Source: Chitinophagaceae bacterium
GTDB lineage: Bacteria; Bacteroidota; Bacteroidia; Chitinophagales; Chitinophagaceae
DNA: 16,660 nucleotides
Direction: 5' to 3'
NCBI GenBank assembly: GCA_009996555.1
Contig: JAACZX010000459.1
Span: 1 to 16,660, forward strand
In this document: positions 7,225 through 13,518 of the stretch, piece by piece
Layout: every line of letters begins with the position of its first letter
Position numbering within the stretch: the stretch's first letter is position 1
The notes under the pieces: model-generated
Seen by the model: the letters and a program-made list of their open reading frames with translations, nothing else
Database searches by the model: none
What the model was told of the DNA's origin: nothing
Translations under genes and position numbers: made by a program

Positions 7225-8601
7225 ATGAGCCAGACTGCAGATAAATTTATTGCCAAGAGCACCATCAAGGCTGCTGATCTCGATCACAGACGTACCATTA
7301 ATTTCAACATTGGTAAGTACAATGCAAAAGTACCCGAGGGTAAACAGCAGTTTACACAAATGCTTACTGCACGTGAACGGGCAAAGAATGTTAAGTGGCG
7401 TGCGCTGGAAACACTCGATCAGCAACTGGAAGAATTTGAATCGCAGTTTACACGGAGAGGCGGTAAAGTAATATGGGCTGAAAATACACAGCAGGCTTGC
7501 GATGAGATTTTGAAGATATGTCAGGCACGCAGCTGCAAAACATTGGTGAAGAGTAAGAGCATGGTGACGGAGGAAATTCACCTCAATGATTTTTTAGCGA
7601 AACATCATATTGAAAGTGTAGAAACAGATTTAGGCGAATACATTCAGCAATTGGACGATGAACCGCCTTATCATATTGTTACACCTGCCATGCACAAAAG
7701 CAAAGAAGATGTAGCGAAACTGTTTGCAGATAAATTAGGAACTGATCCCAAAGCAACGCCGGAGCAACTCACATTAACAGCACGCAAAATTCTCCGTGAA
7801 AAATATGTGCAGGCTGAAGTTGGTGTAACAGGTGCGAACTTTATTTTGGCAGATGTTGGTGGCATTGCTGTTACAGAAAACGAAGGCAATGCAAGATTAA
7901 GTTGTGCTTTCCCTAAAACGCATATTGTAATTGTTGGTATTGAAAAAGTATTGCCCAGCATGAACGATCTTGGTTTGTTCTGGCCCTTGCTTGCAACTTA
8001 CGGAACAGGACAAAACGTAACGGTGTACAACAGCATTGTTCTTGGTCCAAAGCAACAAGGCGAAAAAGACGGGCCCGAAGAAATGATTGTGATTTTGCTT
8101 GATAACGGCAGAACAAATGTGTTGAAGAATCCGAAGACGAGGGAGAGTTTATACTGCATTCGTTGTGGGGCGTGTCTAAATGCCTGTCCTGTTTATAAAA
8201 ATATTGGTGGTCATAGTTACGGAACAACTTACAGCGGTCCCATTGGAAAAGTAATTACACCACATCTGAAAGATCTCGGCGAATACAAACATCTCAGTTA
8301 TGCATCATCGTTATGCGGCAACTGTACGGAGGTTTGCCCGATGCGTATTAACCTGCACGAATTGTTATTGGAGAATCGTTACGAAGCAGTGGAAGATGGC
8401 TTTGTTTCTTTTGGCGAACGGATGGCCTGGAAGGTTTGGAAAAAAGTTTCACTGAGTCGTAAGCTCATGAACACCGGCAGCAGTAAAATGCGCAGCTGGG
8501 TGATCAATAAATTTGTGAAAGACTGGACACGCAACCGTGGCCCCATGCAATTCCCGGAGAAAAGCTTCAATCAACTTTGGCGTGAACGAAACGGGCAGTA
8601 A
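7225..8601 (+). CDS. lutB: LutB/LldF-type lactate-utilisation iron-sulfur protein
   Basis: 458 residues, full length for LutB (YkgF-like). Residues about 70-290 form the LUD (DUF162) domain, with VTGANFILADVGGIAVTENE (GNARL follows) near its core. Two ferredoxin-like cysteine sets follow: C311-x2-C314-x2-C317-x3-C321 in YCIRCGACLNACPVYK, and C364-x2-C367-x3-C371 in LCGNCTEVCPMRINLHELLL. The family is part of the cytoplasmic LutABC complex that oxidises L-lactate to pyruvate without a flavin dehydrogenase. No LutA or LutC is in this window, so either they lie elsewhere or this protein serves another redox step. It is linked to DUF3109 upstream (9 bases) and the deacetylase-like gene downstream (8 bases), implying one transcript. 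Confidence 0.92.
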   Translation: MSQTADKFIAKSTIKAADLDHRRTINFNIGKYNAKVPEGKQQFTQMLTARERAKNVKWRALETLDQQLEEFESQFTRRGGKVIWAENTQQACDEILKICQARSCKTLVKSKSMVTEEIHLNDFLAKHHIESVETDLGEYIQQLDDEPPYHIVTPAMHKSKEDVAKLFADKLGTDPKATPEQLTLTARKILREKYVQAEVGVTGANFILADVGGIAVTENEGNARLSCAFPKTHIVIVGIEKVLPSMNDLGLFWPLLATYGTGQNVTVYNSIVLGPKQQGEKDGPEEMIVILLDNGRTNVLKNPKTRESLYCIRCGACLNACPVYKNIGGHSYGTTYSGPIGKVITPHLKDLGEYKHLSYASSLCGNCTEVCPMRINLHELLLENRYEAVEDGFVSFGERMAWKVWKKVSLSRKLMNTGSSKMRSWVINKFVKDWTRNRGPMQFPEKSFNQLWRERNGQ

Positions 8602-8609
8602 ATTCAAAC

Positions 8610-9890
8610 ATGTTTGTTTATACACCGCATATTACACCTCGCATCAGTTACATTATTCAACTGCTGAAAGAACGTTGGCAGATAGAAGTAGTTGTAACAG
8701 CTGATAACGAACTGTTTCAGCAAAGTGGTGATGTGAAGATTGTTTATGCAGGTGAGCGTATTGATGCAACTTCTTACTTTATCCAATCAACCGGTTTATT
8801 ACAACAACACGATATTCGCAAACAACGCATCAATTGTTTTGAATGGGAAGGAGTGAAAGCATTTTATGAAACCAATGATGATTTTGGTTTTGATGTTTTC
8901 GCTGCTGTCTTTTATCTCATCACCCGTTACGAGGAATACCTGGAATATGAACCTGATGAATATGGCCGCTATGCACATTGGAATGCAGTAGCATGGAAGG
9001 AAGGTTTCTTGCATCAGCCACTCATCGATATTTGGCTGATGAAGTTAGAGGCAAAGCTGAAGCAATGTTTTTCATCATTCACCATTCACCACTCAGCATT
9101 CACCTTTCTTCCTACCTATGATATCGACATTGCCTGGAGTTATAAACACAAAGGATGGTTGAAAACAGTTGGTGGCTTATTGAAGCATCCGTCAACTATC
9201 GGCAAACGATTACAGGTGTTAAGTAGCAAAGAAAAAGATCCGTACGATTCGTATGCATGGCTGCAACAATTGCATGAACAATACCAGCTTCAGCCAATTT
9301 ATTTTTTCCTGTTGGCAAAACGCAACAGCGAGCACGATAAAAACATTTTACCTTCTAAAACTGCGTTGCAGCAACTGATTCGTACAACAGCAGCGGTCGC
9401 ATTGCATCCTTCCACACAAAGCACAGTAAACACATCGTTACTCAAAGAAGAAAAGGAAATGCTGCAATGGATCAGCAGAAAGAAAATAACAGCAACCCGT
9501 AATCATTATATCCAGTTTCATTTACCCCATTCGTATCGCACAGTACTTGTACATGGTTTTACGGAAGAGTACAGTATGGGCTATGGAACAGTCAATGGTT
9601 TCCGTGCATCTACCTCTCATTCGTTTTTGTGGTACGATCTGGAGAAAGAAGAAACAACAGCCTTGCGAGTGCATCCGTTTGCCTACATGGAAGCAAATTC
9701 TTTTTACGAGTTGCATCAAACATCTGAGGAAGCGTTAGAAGAAATGAAAATGATATGTGCGGAAGTGCAAAAAGTGAACGGTACTTTCATCAGCATCTTT
9801 CATAATCATTTTTTAGGAACAGATCCAATGTTCAATGGTTGGAGGGAGATGTATGAAAAGTTTGTAGCGGAAGTACGAGGTACGAAGTAA
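8610..9890 (+). CDS. Polysaccharide deacetylase-like protein (DUF7033 type)
   Basis: 426 residues. The N-terminal part (1-150; VFYLITRYEEYLEYEPDEYG, then RYAHWNA) matches the domain that precedes a NodB-like fold in Bacteroidota polysaccharide deacetylase-like proteins. The second half has TYDIDIAW (Asp172 and Asp174, a metal-site-like motif), VALHPS around His266, RNHYIQFHLPHSYR, MGYGTVNGFRAST, and HPFAYMEA near 360. This order is typical of that family. The likely role is removal of acyl groups from a cell-wall or exported glycan, but no substrate can be read from the sequence. Between the two halves (156-167, SFTIHHSAFTF) lies a stretch coded by a 7-base tandem repeat (9076-9103). The C-terminal residues AEVRGTK are coded by another repeat family. 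It is last in the DUF3109-lutB-deacetylase run. Confidence 0.8.
   Translation: MFVYTPHITPRISYIIQLLKERWQIEVVVTADNELFQQSGDVKIVYAGERIDATSYFIQSTGLLQQHDIRKQRINCFEWEGVKAFYETNDDFGFDVFAAVFYLITRYEEYLEYEPDEYGRYAHWNAVAWKEGFLHQPLIDIWLMKLEAKLKQCFSSFTIHHSAFTFLPTYDIDIAWSYKHKGWLKTVGGLLKHPSTIGKRLQVLSSKEKDPYDSYAWLQQLHEQYQLQPIYFFLLAKRNSEHDKNILPSKTALQQLIRTTAAVALHPSTQSTVNTSLLKEEKEMLQWISRKKITATRNHYIQFHLPHSYRTVLVHGFTEEYSMGYGTVNGFRASTSHSFLWYDLEKEETTALRVHPFAYMEANSFYELHQTSEEALEEMKMICAEVQKVNGTFISIFHNHFLGTDPMFNGWREMYEKFVAEVRGTK
9076..9103 (+). repeat. Degenerate 7-base tandem repeat (four units) inside a coding sequence
   Basis: The units are CATTCAC, CATTCAC, CACTCAG and CATTCAC, with no spacing between them. They are read as IHHSAF and flanking residues in the deacetylase-like gene. 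The same unit type appears at 9904-9924. Confidence 0.75.
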
Positions 9891-9899
9891 GAAGTACGC
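9871..9899 (+). repeat. GTACTTCGTACCTC-type repeat at the gene end
   Basis: It reads AAGTACGAGG, TACGAAGTAA, GAAGTACGC. It supplies the last codons and stop of the deacetylase-like gene. Its reverse complement shares a 14-mer exactly with 5220-5233. Confidence 0.65.
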
Positions 9900-9903
9900 A
9901 AAA

Positions 9904-9924
9904 TACTCACTATTCACGACTCAC
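9904..9924 (+). repeat. Degenerate 7-base tandem repeat (three units) between convergent genes
   Basis: The units are TACTCAC, TATTCAC and GACTCAC, consensus NAYTCAC, matching the in-gene copy at 9076-9103. The last unit overlaps the rluF stop codon (complement of 9921-9923). With the 9871-9899 repeat it fills the whole junction between two convergent genes. Confidence 0.65.
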
Positions 9925-10664
9925 GGCTTTGATTGCTCATTCTTTGAACCTTCCAGCATCTGCATTAATTCTTTCATCTCCGGATCACTTAAGTAGCGCC
10001 ATTTACCAACTGCAATGTTTCCGAGTTGAATATTCATGATGCGAACACGTCGCAGACTCACCACTTCATAATCAAATGCTTCACACATACGCCTGATCTG
10101 GCGATTCAATCCTTGTTTGAGAATGATGGAAAAACTTTTGCCGCTTAACGTACGCACTTTACAGGGAAGCGTTACTGTATTAAGAATATGAACACCATTG
10201 CTCATCTTCGCTGCAAAGTCAGGCGTTAATTTTTTATTGACAGTAACGATGTATTCTTTTTCATGCTCATTACCAGCACGAAGAATTTTATTTACGATAT
10301 CGCCGTTGTTGGTCAGAAAGATCAAACCTTCTGAATCTTTATCTAAACGTCCGATAGGGAAGATGCGTTTGGGATGATTGATGAAACGGATAATGTTGGT
10401 GCGATCCTTTTCATCAGTTGTAGAAGTAATGTTCAGCGGTTTGTTAAACGCAATGATGAACTGATCTTGCTTGGCAGTTGATTTTACTTTCAACAACTCA
10501 TCATCAATATACACTTTGTCTTTTGAAGAAACTCTTGTGCCTGCAAGAGCAATGTTGCCATTCACCATTACACGTGCCTGGTCGATCAGTTTATCTGCTT
10601 CACGGCGTGAGCAATAACCTGTTGCACTGATGTATTTATTTAAACTGATCTTTTCTTCGGCCAT
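9921..10664 (-). CDS. rluF: 23S rRNA pseudouridine synthase RluF-like
   Basis: 247 residues. An S4 RNA-binding domain (about 6-60; LNKYISATGYCSRREADKLI) precedes the RsuA/RluB-family catalytic domain. The motif IGRLDKDSEGLIFLTNNGD contains the catalytic Asp108. NKILRAGNEHEKEYIVTV and KQGLNRQIRRMCEAF are close to E. coli RluF, which makes pseudouridine at position 2604 of 23S rRNA. RluB/RluE and RsuA paralogues share the fold, but the NKILRAGN-HEKEY and QGLNRQIRRMCE patterns favour RluF. It lies 18 bases after the transporter gene on the same strand and is probably co-transcribed with it. Its stop overlaps a repeat shared with the convergent gene's tail. Confidence 0.92.
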   Translation of the reverse strand: MAEEKISLNKYISATGYCSRREADKLIDQARVMVNGNIALAGTRVSSKDKVYIDDELLKVKSTAKQDQFIIAFNKPLNITSTTDEKDRTNIIRFINHPKRIFPIGRLDKDSEGLIFLTNNGDIVNKILRAGNEHEKEYIVTVNKKLTPDFAAKMSNGVHILNTVTLPCKVRTLSGKSFSIILKQGLNRQIRRMCEAFDYEVVSLRRVRIMNIQLGNIAVGKWRYLSDPEMKELMQMLEGSKNEQSKP

Positions 10665-10682
10665 GTGGTAAAGATAACTGGA

Positions 10683-11690
10683 TTAATTATCGGCAACGTC
10701 ACGCTGTTCATCAGCCGTTTTCTTATACGCTTTGTTTACAAGATAAACTCCCAGTAAAGCAACAAGACCACCTGTGGCCAATGTAACGGATATTTTTTCA
10801 TCAAAGATCCAAACACCAAACAACACGGCAACAACCGGATTCACGTACGCATAAATACTGGCTTGTTCAGTGGGGAGATTTTGCAATGCGTATAAATAAC
10901 AGATGAATGCGATCACAGAACCAAATAAAACAAGATAGCCAATGGCTGCCCATGCCTGCCATGCAATTTCAGTGAATGGCGTAAAATTTGGATCGGTTGT
11001 AGAAATGCCCAGCAATGCCGCACCCGCAATCACCATTTGAAAACCTAAGCCAAAGTAAGGATTAAAATTTGCAGCCTGTTTTTTTGTATAGAGCGAACCA
11101 AAGGCCCATGTCCAGGTTGCAATGAGTGAGATCAAAATGCCGAAACGAAAATTCGGATCAAAGAAATCCTGTAAATGTTCGTAGAAAATAACGCATACAC
11201 CGCCAAAGCCGATCATTAAACCAAGCAATGCTTTTGCCGGAATCTTTTCTTTTGAACCAAACAGGTTAATGATAACGATCCACAAAGGAAAAATAGCACC
11301 CATGATAGCACCAAGACCGGAAGAAATATATTTCAATCCCCATGTACTTAATCCATTACTTAATACAAAATTGAGCAGTGCTAAAATGAGCAGTGGAGCC
11401 AGCTCTTTTCCCCTTGGAAACTGTGCGCCTTTTGCAATGAAGAAGATCATGTAACAAAGACCACCCAGCAGTTGACGCATTCCCGAAAGCTGAATGGCAG
11501 AAGGCATATGCCGCACACCTTCTTTTGAAGCGATCCATGTAGTTCCCCACAACACACACACAACTGCCAATGCAAACAATGCTTTTGCCCTTGTTCCTTT
11601 TTTACGAATCGTTAAAGGATTAAAGACCGAAAGACTTTTGATCGCATCTGTTGAAACGTCGAGTGCTTTGTTGAATGGGGGTTTGCGCAT
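10683..11690 (-). CDS. EamA/DMT-family transporter
   Basis: 335 residues with about ten hydrophobic segments between residues 38 and 320, arranged as two EamA repeats. The first starts ALFALAVVCVLWGTTWIASK and the second LISLIATWTWAFGSLYTKK. The WGTTW and YAYVNPVVAVLFGVWIFDE motifs (late second repeat) are typical of drug/metabolite transporters such as the RhtA/PecM/YdcZ-like exporters. It is an inner-membrane exporter of an unknown small metabolite, perhaps an amino acid. A polar N-terminal extension of about 35 residues precedes the first helix, longer than usual; no other ATG lies nearer the membrane segment. It ends 18 bases before rluF. A hairpin repeat (11708-11730) lies 17 bases upstream of its start, within any leader. 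Confidence 0.9.
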   Translation of the reverse strand: MRKPPFNKALDVSTDAIKSLSVFNPLTIRKKGTRAKALFALAVVCVLWGTTWIASKEGVRHMPSAIQLSGMRQLLGGLCYMIFFIAKGAQFPRGKELAPLLILALLNFVLSNGLSTWGLKYISSGLGAIMGAIFPLWIVIINLFGSKEKIPAKALLGLMIGFGGVCVIFYEHLQDFFDPNFRFGILISLIATWTWAFGSLYTKKQAANFNPYFGLGFQMVIAGAALLGISTTDPNFTPFTEIAWQAWAAIGYLVLFGSVIAFICYLYALQNLPTEQASIYAYVNPVVAVLFGVWIFDEKISVTLATGGLVALLGVYLVNKAYKKTADEQRDVADN

Positions 11691-11707
11691 TTGGCCTCTC
11701 TTCCCTA

Positions 11708-11730
11708 CCTTCTCTCCAAAGGAGAGAAGG
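11708..11730. repeat. CTCTCC/GGAGAG palindromic repeat, copy 1
   Basis: CCTTCTCTCC (11708-11717) and GGAGAGAAGG (11721-11730) pair perfectly over 10 bp with an AAA loop. Similar palindromes lie at 11850-11865 and 16195-16215. It sits between the purH end and the EamA start. Confidence 0.7.
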
Positions 11731-11844
11731 CGGTACTGTATTTTAAAATTAAACTATTGAACTTCCACTTCATCTGTCTGTCTTTTCTGAACTGGTAATG
11801 GCAAGAATCAATTAAACACTTTAAAATAGCGAGCCTTGTGCGTT

Positions 11845-11878
11845 GGGCTCTCCCCTTCGGGGGAGTTGGAGGGGCTTT
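11845..11878. repeat. CTCTCC/GGAGAG palindromic repeat, copy 2 (possible purH terminator)
   Basis: CTCCCC (11850-11855), TTCG loop, GGGGAG (11860-11865), then TTGGAGGGGC and TTTT. It starts just after the purH stop (11882 on the minus strand), so it may end purH transcription. No U-run follows on the minus strand. It resembles a family of intergenic palindromes I associate with Bacteroidota genomes. Confidence 0.6.
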
Positions 11879-11881
11879 TGC

Positions 11882-13384
11882 TTAATGTTTAAAGTGCCGC
11901 ATACCTGTAATCACCATCGCCAGGTTGTTTTGCTTACAGTATTCGATCGAATCATTGTCACGGATAGAACCGCCAGGCTGAATGAATGCAACAATACCAG
12001 CCGCATGACCTAACTGCACACAATCATTGAACGGGAAGAACGCATCACTCGCCATGACAGCACCATTCAAATCAAAATTGAACTGCTTTGCTTTTTCAAC
12101 TGACTGACGGAGTGAATCGATACGGCTTGTTTGTCCGCAACCTTTACCAACTAATTGTTTATTCTTCACCAATGCAATGGCATTTGATTTTAAATGTTTG
12201 CAGATGAGGTTTGCAAATGCCAGATCTTCTTTTTCTGCAGCCGTTGTTTCTCTGCCACCTGCTTCTTTCCATTCCGTGTAATTGCCTTCATCTACACCTT
12301 GCACCAGCACACCATTCAAGATAGATTTGTATTGCTCTTTTACGTTTGGTTGTGCTTTCAGTTGCAACAAAATTCTGTTCTTCTTCGACTTTAATACTTC
12401 CAATGCATCAGCAGCAAATGAAGGAGCGATCAATACTTCAAAGAAGATTTCATTGATGGCATCGGCTGTAGCTTTATCAATTTCGCCATTGCAAACCAAT
12501 ACTCCACCAAATGCACTTTCATTATCACCTGCAAGAGCGGTATCCCAACTGTCTTTCACTGTTGCACGTTGTGCCACACCGCATACGTTGGTATGTTTGA
12601 TGATGGCAAAAGTAGTATCTGTAAATTCTTTGATGAGTTGCACAGCAGCATCCACATCAACCAGGTTATTATAGGAAAGTTCTTTACCGTTCAGTTGTGT
12701 AAACAGTTCATCGAGGTTGCCGAAGAATCGTGCCGTTTGATGAGGGTTCTCACCATAACGCATAATTTTCTCTTCTTTGTTGAACGGCGTTTCAACAGCC
12801 GATTGATGGAAGTAGTTGCTGATAGCCGTATCATAAGCAGTACACACATCAAATGCTTTGATGGCAAATGCACGACGTTGCTCATAACTTGTTTCACCAT
12901 TTTGCTCACGCAAAATATTTTCCAGTACAGCATATTCTTTTTTCGCTGCCAATACCACTACATCTTTATGATTTTTTGCACCGGCACGGATCATCGATGG
13001 TCCGCCGATATCAATTTTTTCAATGATTGCTTTTTCATCGGTTGTTGAAGCAACAGTTTCTTCAAACGGATACAGATCAACGATCACGAGATCCATTTCA
13101 GGAATATTGTATTGCTTCATTTCGGCTAAATGCTGCTCATCGTCACGCTTGCCGAGAATACCACCGAACACTGAAGGATGCAATGTTTTTACACGGCCAC
13201 CCAAAATAGAAGGGTAGCTGGTTAAATTTTCAACAGGCACTACAGGAACGCCGAGTTTTTCAATAAACTGTTGTGTACCACCGGTAGAGTAGATGGTTAC
13301 ATTTTGCTCGTGCAGGAGCTTCACCAATGAATCGAGTCCGTCTTTGTAAAAAACTGAAATGAGTGCCGATTGAATTTTCTTCAT
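11882..13384 (-). CDS. purH: Bifunctional AICAR transformylase / IMP cyclohydrolase PurH
   Basis: 500 residues from ATG 13384. A longer frame to 13432 exists, but its first 16 residues do not fit the family and come from a repeat-like leader. The N-terminal IMP cyclohydrolase (MGS-like) domain shows ALISVFYKDGL, IYSTGGT (31-37) and GGRVKTLHPSVFGG (62-75). The C-terminal AICAR transformylase domain shows RYGENPHQ (209-216) and IKHTNVCGVA with the catalytic pair Lys263-His264, ending GMRHFKH. Together they make the last two steps of de novo purine synthesis, using 10-formyl-THF to formylate AICAR and closing the ring to IMP. The length and all motifs are intact. A strong promoter match lies upstream (13488-13518), so purH is probably transcribed separately from comEC. 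Confidence 0.97.
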   Translation of the reverse strand: MKKIQSALISVFYKDGLDSLVKLLHEQNVTIYSTGGTQQFIEKLGVPVVPVENLTSYPSILGGRVKTLHPSVFGGILGKRDDEQHLAEMKQYNIPEMDLVIVDLYPFEETVASTTDEKAIIEKIDIGGPSMIRAGAKNHKDVVVLAAKKEYAVLENILREQNGETSYEQRRAFAIKAFDVCTAYDTAISNYFHQSAVETPFNKEEKIMRYGENPHQTARFFGNLDELFTQLNGKELSYNNLVDVDAAVQLIKEFTDTTFAIIKHTNVCGVAQRATVKDSWDTALAGDNESAFGGVLVCNGEIDKATADAINEIFFEVLIAPSFAADALEVLKSKKNRILLQLKAQPNVKEQYKSILNGVLVQGVDEGNYTEWKEAGGRETTAAEKEDLAFANLICKHLKSNAIALVKNKQLVGKGCGQTSRIDSLRQSVEKAKQFNFDLNGAVMASDAFFPFNDCVQLGHAAGIVAFIQPGGSIRDNDSIEYCKQNNLAMVITGMRHFKH

Positions 13385-13401
13385 AAAAATGATTGATTTG
13401 G

Positions 13402-13471
13402 GCCACGAAGACGCTGAGTCACGAAGGAACACAAAGAAAACTGCAGAACCCGGATACTTTGTCTTTGTGGC
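13402..13471. repeat. Degenerate CACGAAG-type repeats in the purH leader
   Basis: CACGAAG occurs at 13404-13410 and 13420-13426. GCCACGAAG (13402-13410) is matched in inverted form by CTTTGTGGC (13463-13471) with one mismatch. The units resemble the dispersed gccacgaag/ctttgtggc repeats seen in Bacteroidota intergenic DNA. It forms most of the purH 5' leader. Confidence 0.55.
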
Positions 13472-13487
13472 AAGCTTTAAGAAGGCG

Positions 13488-13518
13488 CAAAGGTAAGCCT
13501 CTACAGGTTCATCACAAA
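13488..13518 (-). promoter_or_regulatory. Bacteroidota-type promoter for purH
   Basis: On the minus strand, TTTG (13518-13515) is followed after 19 bases by TACCTTTG (13495-13488), matching the Bacteroidota sigma-ABfr pattern TTTG-N19-21-TAnnTTTG. The predicted start is near 13482, giving a leader of about 98 bases before the purH ATG. The -33 box lies inside the last codons of comEC. Confidence 0.7.

Noticed and set aside
12569..13048. 159-codon open frame on the plus strand inside purH
   Set aside because: It is antisense to a clear, intact purH. The product is rich in Cys, Phe and Ile, as expected from a shadow frame.
13385..13432. 16-residue N-terminal extension of PurH
   Set aside because: The family N-terminus starts at the internal ATG (MKKIQSALISVFYKDGL). 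The extension is read from repeat-like leader DNA and does not resemble PurH.
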